Origin: Bacteroidales bacterium
GTDB lineage: Bacteria > Bacteroidota > Bacteroidia > Bacteroidales > JAADJA01
Length of the DNA stretch: 62,089 nt
Reading direction: 5' to 3'
Assembly: GCA_016783885.1 (NCBI GenBank)
Contig: JADHVR010000011.1
Location: 1 to 62,089, forward strand
Within the stretch, counting starts at the first letter, position 1; each line of letters begins with the position of its first letter. The notes below the pieces were generated by a model. That model was not told the DNA's origin. It searched no databases and saw nothing but the letters and a program-made list of their open reading frames with translations. Made by a program: the position numbers and the translations under genes. Below, one piece after another: positions 16,004 through 23,704 of the stretch.

Positions 16004-16107
16004 GCGCCTAACACTTAAGTATCGTTTTCGGCGGTAGCCGAATATGTACTTTATGTTGAACTAAACCCCCCTGCACCTTGAACTTTGTAACTTCAAGGAC
16101 GTTAGAC
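16004..16107 (+). repeat. attC-like site of cassette-like unit 2
   Basis: GCCTAAC (16006-16012, an inverse core of the form RYYYAAC) and GTTAGAC (16101-16107, a core of the form GTTRRRY) bound a 102-base segment. Inside, CTTAAGT (16014-16020) pairs with ACTTCAAG (16090-16097) apart from one extra C, like the extrahelical base of attC sites. A small hairpin TTCGGC-GGTA-GCCGAA is at 16027-16042. The spacers between outer and inner boxes are 1 and 3 bases, shorter than in classic attC sites. A competing stem CCTTGAA/TTCAAGG lies near 16077-16098. Confidence 0.55.
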
Positions 16108-16128
16108 ACCGGGATTCCTGCCTTGTCG

Positions 16129-16152
16129 CCTGCCTGACGGCAGTCAGGGCAG
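16129..16152. repeat. Imperfect palindrome in the gap before psd
   Basis: CTGCCTGAC pairs with GTCAGGGCAG with one bulged G. GGATTCCTGCC at 16112-16122 also occurs at 15234-15244, so an 11-base direct repeat lies on each side of the cassette-like lipoprotein gene. The 219-base gap contains this and the attC-like site and no gene. Confidence 0.5.
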
Positions 16153-16211
16153 ACAGGTACAATCCAATTTAATACAAAAATATTTTGCAATTACAAATTG
16201 CAATTTACTTA

Positions 16212-16874
16212 TCAAAACCTTGCAATCACCGTTTCACAACCTATTGTCTTTTGTCCTATTTCTACTTCTACTTTAGCATCCGGAGGTAAAAACAGGTCGA
16301 ACCGCGAACCAAACTTTATTATTCCCAGTTCCTTACCCTGAGTAGCTTCTTTCCCTTCTTTAGCATAACATACAATTCGCCGGGCAACAGTGCCTGCTAT
16401 CTGGCGGAACATAATTTCCTTATTGTCTTCGGTTTCAACAACGACTGTTGTCCGCTCATTTTGCTCAGATGATTTAGGTTTGGATGCGATAAAATAAGAA
16501 CCGTGATTATATTTATAATACTTAATTTTACCGCTTACGGGAAACCAGTTGACGTGCACATCAAGCGGGCTCATATAAACAGATACCTGTTTTCGTTTAT
16601 CATTAAAATATTCCTTCACTTCAACCTCCTCAATTACTACAACTTTTCCGTCGGCTCCGCTAAGTATTAAATTATTTTGGGGAGTAACATCACGTATGGG
16701 ATTCCTGAAAAACCTGACAACAAAAAAATAAAATATCAATCCTGCAAGATAAAGTAAATAATGAACTGGTGTTTGTTTAGGAAACAATATATTAATCAGC
16801 ACTATTATTACCAGCAAAAGCAATAACACTACTATTATTACCGGATATCCCTCTTTATGTAACTTTATCTTCAT
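16212..16874 (-). CDS. psd: Phosphatidylserine decarboxylase, short form
   Basis: A 220-residue proenzyme that makes phosphatidylethanolamine from phosphatidylserine. Two N-terminal membrane helices (about residues 12-50) anchor it. It then has SGADGKVVVIEEV, the MSPLDVHVNWFPVSG signature and, near the C-terminus, the self-cleavage site IIKFGSRFDLFLP, where chain cleavage between Gly and Ser creates the pyruvoyl group. FGS replaces the LGS of E. coli Psd, as in the short archaetidylserine-type group. Its start codon overlaps the cdsA stop by one base. CdsA makes CDP-diacylglycerol and Psd acts two steps later, so the pair forms a phospholipid unit. Confidence 0.93.
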   Translation of the reverse strand: MKIKLHKEGYPVIIVVLLLLLVIIVLINILFPKQTPVHYLLYLAGLIFYFFVVRFFRNPIRDVTPQNNLILSGADGKVVVIEEVEVKEYFNDKRKQVSVYMSPLDVHVNWFPVSGKIKYYKYNHGSYFIASKPKSSEQNERTTVVVETEDNKEIMFRQIAGTVARRIVCYAKEGKEATQGKELGIIKFGSRFDLFLPPDAKVEVEIGQKTIGCETVIARF

Positions 16875-17698
16875 TACTGATTTATTACAAAAGCAAAATA
16901 AATAAAGACAAAAGGAGCAGCAAATAAAATACTGTCTAACCTGTCTAAAACACCTCCATGCCCCGGCATTATACTACCTGAGTCTTTTAAATCCAGGTTT
17001 CTTTTCAACATAGACTCAAAAAGATCGCCAAAAGTACCAAAAATTATAATAATGAATGCCAGTCCTGTCCATTCCAATATATTCAATTCGTGGAAAAATA
17101 GAGATAACACGTAAGCTCCTGCAACACTGAAAACAGCTCCGCCAATACTTCCCTCCCATGTTTTATTAGGAGAAATGCTATTGAACAATTTGTGTTTTCC
17201 AAAAAGGGTTCCTGTTAGATAAGCAAGAATATCATTCACCCAGATTAAAATAAAAAATCCATATAAAATTTCCTTGTATGGAACTGATAGATTAAGACCC
17301 GGATAAAAGAGGAGATTAATAACCGAAAGCGGAATAACTATGTAAATAAGCCCAAGAACACTGAAGCCGATATTCCCGAATGGCTTAGTTTCTTTTCTGA
17401 ACAATTCAACGATAAAAATAAGGAAAAGCAAGAGTAAGCTTAACAACAGGCTTGCAGGTGCAAGGTAATCCCACGAATATAATAAAACCAGTAAATACAA
17501 AAAAATTCCTACAGAAAGGAAAGTAAATTTTTCGGGTTTAAAACCTGCTTTTAATGCTAATTTATAAAATTCGAGCAAGCTCAGAATCAGGAAAAATAAA
17601 AACAATATTCCAAAAGCAAAAGGTCCCCAAATAATAGAACCCCAAATAAGTATTACGTAAACGGCGCCTGAAAAAGCTCTTGTCAGAAGGGTTTTCAC
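16874..17698 (-). CDS. cdsA: Phosphatidate cytidylyltransferase
   Basis: A 274-residue multi-pass membrane enzyme that makes CDP-diacylglycerol from phosphatidic acid and CTP. The family signature is in full near the C-terminus: SMLKRNLDLKDSGSIMPGHGG followed by VLDRLDS, with the KD pair and HGG that bind metal and CTP. WVNDILAYLTG and SPNKTWEGSIGG are also typical. Its start overlaps the DUF2007 stop by 4 bases, so these genes are translationally coupled. Confidence 0.96.
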   Translation of the reverse strand: MKTLLTRAFSGAVYVILIWGSIIWGPFAFGILFLFFLILSLLEFYKLALKAGFKPEKFTFLSVGIFLYLLVLLYSWDYLAPASLLLSLLLLFLIFIVELFRKETKPFGNIGFSVLGLIYIVIPLSVINLLFYPGLNLSVPYKEILYGFFILIWVNDILAYLTGTLFGKHKLFNSISPNKTWEGSIGGAVFSVAGAYVLSLFFHELNILEWTGLAFIIIIFGTFGDLFESMLKRNLDLKDSGSIMPGHGGVLDRLDSILFAAPFVFIYFAFVINQ

Positions 17699-17901
17699 TT
17701 CTCGTTGTGTGTAGTTATAATTCGTTTAGCTTTTAATAGATTATCCACACGAACATAAAGTTCAAGTTCGCCGAATAAATATGCTGAATCTTTTTTATTA
17801 ATAATAACAGCTTCAATACTATTTTCTAATAATAATCCTTTAAGAATTTCGGCTTTATAACTTTCGCTTGTTGAAAATATTTTCACCCAGTTTTTATCCA
17901 T
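17695..17901 (-). CDS. DUF2007 small protein, copy 1
   Basis: A 68-residue protein of the DUF2007 type (putative signal-transducing protein): WVKIFSTSESYKAEILKGLLLENSIEAVIINKKD, then LFGELELYVRVDNLLKAKRII. The fold is a small alpha-beta domain seen with membrane and signalling genes; its function is unknown. A paralogue lies upstream at 18022-18225. The stop overlaps the cdsA start by 4 bases. Confidence 0.85.
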   Translation of the reverse strand: MDKNWVKIFSTSESYKAEILKGLLLENSIEAVIINKKDSAYLFGELELYVRVDNLLKAKRIITTHNEK

Positions 17902-17950
17902 GTTTACTAAATCTTAACGGGTTTACGAGGTAAAGCTGTTTAGAGTTAGT

Positions 17951-18004
17951 TATACCGATAGGAACAACCTTTTAAATTTGGCAAACCTGTTCCGTATCGG
18001 TATA
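17951..18004. repeat. 54-base palindromic element between the DUF2007 genes
   Basis: TATACCGATA (17951-17960) and TATCGGTATA (17995-18004) pair exactly, and GGAACA (17961-17966) pairs with TGTTCC (17988-17993) with one extra G. About 16 bp of stem surround a loop of about 21 bases. It has no T-tract and lies within an operon, so it is more like a repeat element or RNA processing site than a terminator. Confidence 0.7.
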
Positions 18005-18021
18005 AAATATTGTTACATAAT

Positions 18022-18225
18022 CTACATTTCATGCTTTTTTATTATAGCAAGAGCTTTAGCTTCATCTTTTTCATCTACATAAAGATTAATATCTCCAATG
18101 AGAAATGCCGAACCTTTCTGATTCAGTACGTAACTTTCAATATTATTTTCAGTTAGCAATTCCTGTATAATGCTAATTTTATACATTTTATTTGCCGAAA
18201 ATATTTCTCTTAAATTTTCTTCCAT
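18022..18225 (-). CDS. DUF2007 small protein, copy 2
   Basis: A 67-residue paralogue of the protein at 17695-17901, sharing the REIFSANKMYKISIIQELLTENNIESYVLNQKG and LIGDINLYV pattern. The two genes are separated by a palindromic repeat. The stop codon of the LUD-domain gene is 11 bases upstream. A local duplication is likely, since both keep the same layout of conserved residues. Confidence 0.83.
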   Translation of the reverse strand: MEENLREIFSANKMYKISIIQELLTENNIESYVLNQKGSAFLIGDINLYVDEKDEAKALAIIKKHEM

Positions 18226-18236
18226 AACAAAATATT

Positions 18237-18878
18237 TTATTCTTCATCAATTAAAAACAAATAAAGTTCTTTTGGTCCGTGAGCTCCCATAACAAGTGTT
18301 TTTTCAATATCTGCCGTTCTGCTTGGTCCGGTAATAACCGAAATAAGCGAAGGCATATTATTTATATATTTTTCTTTAATATTTTTTAGTGCATCTTTCA
18401 GATCGGCGACAATCTGTGATGTATAAGCTATAACAATATGATTTTCCGGAAAAACATTCAATCTTCTGCCCGAAGTCTGTCTTGAAGTTATCATTATACT
18501 TCCCAGGCGGGCAATAAGATATTCGCAATAGGTGATACCGGCTTCCATTTTAGTAAAATCCGCTTTTTCACTTTTAAATGGTATTCCTGCATTGTCGAGC
18601 GTTTTTTTTATATCCGGTTCAAGGCAAAAAATGTTTACCCATTTTTTTTCTGCGATTAAGGATATCAGATTATCGTATAATTCTTTTTCATTTTCGCAAT
18701 AAATAAATTTACCTTCAGCTTTAGTAAATTCATGGGCAAATGTAATATCTAAGGTATCTTCAAATTCATGGTAAACTAAAGACTCGATATCAACAGAAGG
18801 ATAAGGATTTTCGGTTTTATTAATCAGGGCATTCCTGATTTTTTTTAAAACTTTTTCTCTCGATGTCGTTTCTTCCAT
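18237..18878 (-). CDS. LUD-domain protein (LutC/YkgG type)
   Basis: A 213-residue protein with the LUD domain of LutC, found in lactate-utilisation iron-sulfur systems. The family features are a helical N-terminus (REKVLKKIRNAL), then a nucleotide-binding-like fold with EAGITYCEYLIARLGSIMI, the VFPENHIVIAYTSQIVADL segment and the ending SVITGPSRTADIEKTLVMGAHGPKELYLFLI. No lutA or lutB lies nearby. In this group of genes, which includes ftsH and cdsA, its role is not known. It is 26 bases downstream of the ftsH stop. Confidence 0.88.
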   Translation of the reverse strand: MEETTSREKVLKKIRNALINKTENPYPSVDIESLVYHEFEDTLDITFAHEFTKAEGKFIYCENEKELYDNLISLIAEKKWVNIFCLEPDIKKTLDNAGIPFKSEKADFTKMEAGITYCEYLIARLGSIMITSRQTSGRRLNVFPENHIVIAYTSQIVADLKDALKNIKEKYINNMPSLISVITGPSRTADIEKTLVMGAHGPKELYLFLIDEE

Positions 18879-18904
18879 GTAAATTAATAACTAAAATACT
18901 TAAA

Positions 18905-21040
18905 TTATTTCTCCTGAGGTTCGGGTTGTTTCTTTTGGACTTTCTCAGTCTTTTTATCTTCTATTAGGGCTGCGCTCTTTCCTGTTTTTTTTACAGGCAA
19001 AGCCTTTCTGTTTTTCTTTATCTTATTATTATTGGCTTTAAGCTGTTTTACTTCTTCTTCGGCAGCTTCTTCGAACCTTTTCCTTTCTTCTTCAAAGGGA
19101 CGTGGTCCAAAAATATCTTTAAGGTCCTCGCCGAAAATGACTTCCTTTTCGAGTAATAATTTAGCGAGACTTACAACCTTATCTTTATTTTCCTTGATAA
19201 TTTTAACCGCTCTTTGATATGCTTTTTCAACAATCTTGCTTACTTCCTCATCAATCATCTGGGCGGTTTTTTCGCTATAAGGCTTATGAAACGAAAATTC
19301 CTGCTGACCGGTTGAATCATAAAAAGAAACATTTCCAATTTTACTATTCAATCCAAAGTAAACTACCATGTTATATGCCATTTTGGTTACCTTTTCAAGG
19401 TCGTTTAAAGCGCCGGTAGATATTTTTCCGAAATTAATTTTTTCCGAAGCCCTGCCTCCCAAAGCAGAAGTCAATTCATCGAACATCTGATCATAAGTTG
19501 TAATTTGCCTTTCTTCGGGTAAATACCATGCAGCGCCAAGTGATTTTCCTCTTGGTACAATAGTAACCTTAACAAGTGGATTGGCATGTTCGGTCAGCCA
19601 ACTAACTGTTGCATGACCTGATTCATGGTATGCAATGACTTTTTTTTCGGAAGCCGAAATGATCTTGTTTTTTTTCTCAAGCCCACCGATGATCCTGTCA
19701 ATTGCATCCATAAAGTCTTGTTTATCTATTTTCTTTTTATCCTTACGGGCTGCAATCAAAGCCGATTCATTACAAACATTTGCAATATCCGCACCCGAGA
19801 ATCCCGGAGTTTGTTTGGCAAGAAATACCATGTCAACTGTTTTATCAAGTTTAAGCGGTTTCGAATGTACATTAAATATGGCTTTTCTTTCTTCGAGGTC
19901 AGGTAGTTCAACGTGAATTTGCCTGTCGAATCGTCCGGCTCTCAACAGCGCCCTGTCAAGAATATCGGCACGGTTGGTGGCGGCAAGGATGATAACGCCT
20001 GTATTAGTTAGGAATCCATCCATTTCGGTGAGCAACTGGTTCAAGGTATTTTCCCTTTCATCATTAGCGCCCGTCATCGGGTTTTTACCTCTTGCCCTGC
20101 CAATGGCATCAATTTCATCAATAAAAATAATACACGGCGCTTTTTCTTTTGCCTGCTTGAACAAATCGCGAACCCTTGATGCGCCGACTCCAACAAACAT
20201 TTCAACAAAATCGGAACCGGAAATTGAGAAAAACGGAACCTGTGCTTCACCGGCAACAGCTTTTGCAAGTAATGTTTTACCTGTACCTGGAGGCCCGACC
20301 AGCAACGCACCTTTTGGGATTTTTCCACCTAAGTTTGTATATTTTTCAGGTTTCTTCAGGAAATCGACTATCTCCATCACTTCAACCTTGGCTTCTTCCA
20401 AACCTGCAACATCTTCAAAATCTACACTTACAGAAGTCTCTTTATCATAGAGCTGTGCTTTTGATTTGCCGATATTGAAAATATGAGCGCCACCCGGTCC
20501 TCCCCGGCTCATCATTCGCATAATAACAATCCATACTACAACTAAAATTAACAAAGGTAAAATCCAGCTTAAGATTTCTCCCGACCAGTTATGCCTCTTT
20601 TCATTTCTTATGTAAATGGGATTTTCCAATCCTTCCTGCGCTCGTTCAACGTCTTCCTTAAAAGTATCATAAGAACCTATGTTATAAGTGTAATGAGGTC
20701 CTGTGCCGCTTATACCCTTTTCATTTTCTTGTTTATATTTAGAATCGTGTAATCTGTCTTGTTTAATAAAAATTTCAGCCTCTTCCCTGTTTACGACAAT
20801 TATTTTCTCCACATCCTGACTTGAAAGCATTTGCTTGAGCTCGCCCCAGTCGATTTCTTTAACTTTATTTGCATTCCAGCCGGTATATGTATATGTCAGG
20901 AAAATCAGCGCGATAATACCATAAATCCAATAGAAACTAAACTTCTTATTAGGAGTTTTTCCTTTAGGAAAACCTACAGGTGTCTTGCTTTTCTGTTGTT
21001 TTTCTTGCTTTTCTTGTTCTTTTTGTTTTTCTGCTGCCAT
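18905..21040 (-). CDS. ftsH: ATP-dependent membrane zinc protease FtsH
   Basis: A 711-residue AAA+ protease that degrades membrane and short-lived cytosolic proteins as a hexamer. Membrane helices lie at about residues 37-53 and 155-175, around a periplasmic domain. The Walker A motif GPPGTGKT is at 249-256, Walker B IIFIDEID at 304-311, the second region of homology is around 354-375, and the zinc site HESGH is at 472-476. The N-terminal ([15 protein letters not shown]) and C-terminal ([16 protein letters not shown]) tails are Lys/Gln/Glu-rich and longer than in E. coli FtsH. It follows rsfS with a 78-base gap on the same strand. Confidence 0.98.
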   Translation of the reverse strand: MAAEKQKEQEKQEKQQKSKTPVGFPKGKTPNKKFSFYWIYGIIALIFLTYTYTGWNANKVKEIDWGELKQMLSSQDVEKIIVVNREEAEIFIKQDRLHDSKYKQENEKGISGTGPHYTYNIGSYDTFKEDVERAQEGLENPIYIRNEKRHNWSGEILSWILPLLILVVVWIVIMRMMSRGGPGGAHIFNIGKSKAQLYDKETSVSVDFEDVAGLEEAKVEVMEIVDFLKKPEKYTNLGGKIPKGALLVGPPGTGKTLLAKAVAGEAQVPFFSISGSDFVEMFVGVGASRVRDLFKQAKEKAPCIIFIDEIDAIGRARGKNPMTGANDERENTLNQLLTEMDGFLTNTGVIILAATNRADILDRALLRAGRFDRQIHVELPDLEERKAIFNVHSKPLKLDKTVDMVFLAKQTPGFSGADIANVCNESALIAARKDKKKIDKQDFMDAIDRIIGGLEKKNKIISASEKKVIAYHESGHATVSWLTEHANPLVKVTIVPRGKSLGAAWYLPEERQITTYDQMFDELTSALGGRASEKINFGKISTGALNDLEKVTKMAYNMVVYFGLNSKIGNVSFYDSTGQQEFSFHKPYSEKTAQMIDEEVSKIVEKAYQRAVKIIKENKDKVVSLAKLLLEKEVIFGEDLKDIFGPRPFEEERKRFEEAAEEEVKQLKANNNKIKKNRKALPVKKTGKSAALIEDKKTEKVQKKQPEPQEK

Positions 21041-21118
21041 TATGTCCTTGTTTTAGCAATCCTGTCCCGAATCACGAATCACGAAGTTTCAGGACGGGAC
21101 GGGATACAAACTTCATAA

Positions 21119-21493
21119 TTAGTTACTGTCGTATTTTTTAATTTCTGCGTCAGCCCATAATTTTTCAAGATTATAAAACATCCTCGTGTGTTCCTGGAAT
21201 ATATGAACAACAACGTCAACGTAGTCAATCAAAATCCATTCCGCATTTTCAAAACCTTCCTTATGCCAGGGTTTAGCTCTAACACCTTTGATAACTTCAT
21301 CCTCAACCGATTCGGCTATTGCTTCCACATGTATTTTTGTATTTCCATGACATAAAATAAAATAATTACAAACTGCATTTGGAAGCTTCGTTAAATTCAA
21401 ACTGATTATATCCTTTCCTTTTTTTTCAAGTATTCCTTTAATAATAATGTCTTTTAATATCTCAGATTCGGTTTGCTTTTGTTTTCCCGGCAT
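21119..21493 (-). CDS. rsfS: Ribosome silencing factor RsfS
   Basis: A 124-residue Iojap/RsfS-family protein that binds ribosomal protein uL14 and blocks joining of the two subunits in slow growth. The conserved core is present: KGKDIISLNLTKLPNAVCNYFILCHGN, VEAIAESVEDEV, and KPWHKEGFENAEWILIDYVDVVVHIF with the LWADAE ending. It is the first gene of the minus-strand rsfS-ftsH-LUD-DUF2007-cdsA-psd series and is divergent from birA. Confidence 0.96.
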   Translation of the reverse strand: MPGKQKQTESEILKDIIIKGILEKKGKDIISLNLTKLPNAVCNYFILCHGNTKIHVEAIAESVEDEVIKGVRAKPWHKEGFENAEWILIDYVDVVVHIFQEHTRMFYNLEKLWADAEIKKYDSN

Positions 21494-21642
21494 ATAACAA
21501 GTTTGAAATTCTATACAAAATTAATCATTTTCTGATAATTAAAAGGCTTTTAGCTTATGTTTATCAGGTAAACAATAAAATTAGATGATTTATTTTGTAT
21601 TTTCTTTATAATTTTAGACACTTATAACTAAAGGCATTCTCT

Positions 21643-22395
21643 ATGAACATTATCGGGAAAAAAATAGTAAGGCTCGCTACGGTTGATTCAACGAATTATT
21701 ATATGTCTGATGAAATCAGGAGAGGTGCTATAATACAGGAAGGTACAATAATAATTGCAGATAAACAAACAAAGGGTAAAGGATTGGATGCTAATACCTG
21801 GGAGAGTGAAACCGGTAAAAACCTTACATTTTCGATTTTTATAACGCCTGATTTCCTTAAAGCAGAAAGGCAATTTATGCTAAATAAAACCATTGCTCTT
21901 GGAATATATGATTTTGTGAAGTCGGTGGTTAAAAAACAAAAAGTCAGTATTAAATGGCCTAATGATATTTATATTGATAACGGAAAAGTCGCCGGTATCC
22001 TCATTAACAATACAATCAGCGGAAATAATTTCGTGTATTCCATCGTTGGTGCCGGGATCAATATCAATCAAACCCGGTTTGTAAGCGATGCTCCCAACCC
22101 GGTTTCTTTAAGGAAATATTTAAAACATAACCTGGATTTGGAAGAATGTTTAAATTCATTATGCAGTTTTTTGAACGCAAGGTATAAGCAATTAGAAAAG
22201 CCGGACTATTCCGGTCTCGATTCCTGTTATCTTTCGGTTTTATTCAGATTGAATGAAATACATCCTTACAGGTTTGAAAATAATATTATTTATGCCCGGA
22301 TAACCGGCGTATCGGAATATGGTAAACTTCAACTGCTAACAAAGAATAACCAAAAAATTGAGTGCGATTTAAAGGAAATTGAATATGTGATTTGA
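21643..22395 (+). CDS. birA: Biotin-[acetyl-CoA carboxylase] ligase
   Basis: A 250-residue biotin protein ligase, of the kind without a DNA-binding N-terminal domain. It attaches biotin to acetyl-CoA carboxylase and similar carriers using ATP. Visible motifs are LATVDSTNYYMSDEI, the adenylate loop region KGKGLDANTWESETGKNLTFSI, and SIKWPNDIYIDNGKVAGILI, with a small C-terminal beta domain. The usual GRGRxGxxW is KGKGLDANTW here, a mild change. The gene diverges from rsfS with a 149-base spacer. Confidence 0.95.
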   Translation: MNIIGKKIVRLATVDSTNYYMSDEIRRGAIIQEGTIIIADKQTKGKGLDANTWESETGKNLTFSIFITPDFLKAERQFMLNKTIALGIYDFVKSVVKKQKVSIKWPNDIYIDNGKVAGILINNTISGNNFVYSIVGAGININQTRFVSDAPNPVSLRKYLKHNLDLEECLNSLCSFLNARYKQLEKPDYSGLDSCYLSVLFRLNEIHPYRFENNIIYARITGVSEYGKLQLLTKNNQKIECDLKEIEYVI

Positions 22396-22442
22396 TTTAC
22401 GATTTTCAATTTGCATTTTCAAATTTGAGTGCAGTCTAAAAA

Positions 22443-22521
22443 GACCTGACAGGTTTAACTTACCAGGATGTTTAAAATGTATCAATCTAACAAGCAGTCA
22501 ATTAAAAAAACCTGTCAGGTC
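22443..22521. repeat. Inverted ACCTGACAGGT repeat supplying a stop codon
   Basis: GACCTGACAGGTTT (22443-22456) and AAACCTGTCAGGTC (22508-22521) are exact reverse complements with 51 bases between. Each arm contains the near-palindrome ACCTG-A/T-CAGGT. The right arm overlaps the end of the SRPBCC gene and gives its TGA (minus strand). Similar sequences are dispersed in Bacteroidota genomes as far as I recall. It lies between convergent genes. Confidence 0.75.
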
Positions 22522-22925
22522 TCAATCACTTCCATTATCTCTTTGAGTTTGTTAACTAATAAATTGATAAAATTTTTCAGAGGTCTGACTGCCATGAGCT
22601 TTAACATCGGACTTAAATCGGCATTAAGGATTATTTGCACTTTCGACTGATTGCCGTTTTCTGCAAGGAAGCAATCCAAAGTAAAACCAAAAGGTGCATT
22701 GCCATCCGAAACATAATTGATCTCCGAAAATTCGCTTTTGGATTTTATACGCATAGCAAGGTCAGCCATACCCTTAATCGTAAACGAACAGGTATCTGCT
22801 GTTGACTTCCAGTTAATAACCTGCTCAGGCATCAGCTTTTCAAAGTTATTGAAATCGCTAAGGAATGAAAAAATGCTTTTACCGGTATTATTTATTGAAA
22901 CCTTGTTGCTTTTTATTTTGGTCAT
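22515..22925 (-). CDS. SRPBCC/START-like domain protein
   Basis: A 136-residue protein with the helix-grip fold pattern: SIFSFLSDFNNFEKLMPEQVINW, a central run of strands (CSFTIKGMADLAMRIKSKSEF), and a long C-terminal helix (KNFINLLVNKLKEI). Such domains bind hydrophobic ligands, or act on lipids and polyketides. I recall the neighbourhood with pyrE from other Bacteroidota. The start is 6 bases after the pyrE stop on the same strand. The C-terminal residues may have been altered by the overlapping repeat. Confidence 0.83.
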   Translation of the reverse strand: MTKIKSNKVSINNTGKSIFSFLSDFNNFEKLMPEQVINWKSTADTCSFTIKGMADLAMRIKSKSEFSEINYVSDGNAPFGFTLDCFLAENGNQSKVQIILNADLSPMLKLMAVRPLKNFINLLVNKLKEIMEVIET

Positions 22926-22931
22926 ATAATT

Positions 22932-23570
22932 TCACTTCCACTTTTCAGGATTTTCGCGCCATTTAATTAGTGATTGCAAGTCCTTTTCCAAGGCATAATT
23001 ACTTTCAACAGCCTGTTTAATAAGTTCATCATAATCGGTGAGGGTGAAAAGCCGGCATTTGGCTTTTTTGAAATTAGCTTGTGCTTTTTCCAGGTTATAA
23101 CTAAAAATAGCCGCCATTCCTTTCACATCGCAACCTGCTTTCCTGAGAGTTTCAACGACATTTAGGCTGCTATTACCTGTTGAAACGAGGTCTTCAATTA
23201 CTACTACCGATTGACCAGATTCATAATGACCTTCGATTTTATTTTCCAAACCATGCTTTTTTTCCGAAGGTCTGACATATATAAATGGCAATCCAAGTCC
23301 CTCGGCAACCAGCACCCCATGTGCTATAGCTCCCGTGGCAACGCCTGCAATAATATCGGCTGAGCTGTATTTCTCGCTGATAATATCTACAAACTGCTGT
23401 CGTATGAACGTACGAATTTTTGGGAACGAAAGAGTTTTCCTGTTGTCACAATAAATCGGGGATTTTATGCCTGAAGCCCATGTAAAAGGCTTTTCCACAC
23501 TTAATTTTACTGCTTTTACCTGTAATAGATACTCCGAAATGGCTATCGCTGTTTCTTTATTATAAACCAT
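22932..23570 (-). CDS. pyrE: Orotate phosphoribosyltransferase
   Basis: A 212-residue enzyme that joins orotate to PRPP in pyrimidine synthesis. The PRPP-binding loop is VVVIEDLVSTGNSSLN, and the substrate region is KPFTWASGIKSPIYCDNR with IIAGVATGAIAHG before it. It has the family length and pairs with the SRPBCC gene. A -7 box lies only 4 bases before its ATG (see 23575-23582), so its mRNA may have almost no leader. Confidence 0.96.
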   Translation of the reverse strand: MVYNKETAIAISEYLLQVKAVKLSVEKPFTWASGIKSPIYCDNRKTLSFPKIRTFIRQQFVDIISEKYSSADIIAGVATGAIAHGVLVAEGLGLPFIYVRPSEKKHGLENKIEGHYESGQSVVVIEDLVSTGNSSLNVVETLRKAGCDVKGMAAIFSYNLEKAQANFKKAKCRLFTLTDYDELIKQAVESNYALEKDLQSLIKWRENPEKWK

Positions 23571-23574
23571 GTGG

Positions 23575-23582
23575 CAAATGTA
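23575..23582 (-). promoter_or_regulatory. -7 box of pyrE, 4 bases before the start codon
   Basis: On the minus strand this reads TACATTTG, an exact TAnnTTTG match. The ATG of pyrE is at 23570, so transcription would begin at or within a few bases of it. No strong -33 TTTG is evident at the usual distance. Confidence 0.5.
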
Positions 23583-23647
23583 TGAGATTTATTTTAATCG
23601 TTTATATTAAACTTTTATATTGTTATTTAATTGCAACACATTTTTGT

Positions 23648-23655
23648 TATTTTTG
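23648..23655 (+). promoter_or_regulatory. -7 box of the C10 peptidase gene
   Basis: TATTTTTG fits TAnnTTTG. It would give a leader of about 45 bases before the ATG at 23705. The upstream TTG candidates are at 25 and 14 bases, neither at the ideal spacing. Confidence 0.4.
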
Positions 23656-23704
23656 TAGAAATCAAAATAAGCTTTTTTTATTTATAACACTTAAACATAA
23701 GATC

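Noticed and set aside
8875-16107. A complete integron
   Set aside because: No tyrosine recombinase of the IntI type is encoded, the dsr and other genes between the two units lack borders, and the spacers in the attC-like sites are not canonical. Only a cassette-like structure is claimed.
16008-16190. Minus-strand ORF of 60 codons downstream of the cassette-like lipoprotein
   Set aside because: It is made of the attC-like site and palindromic repeat sequence, with no protein-like pattern.
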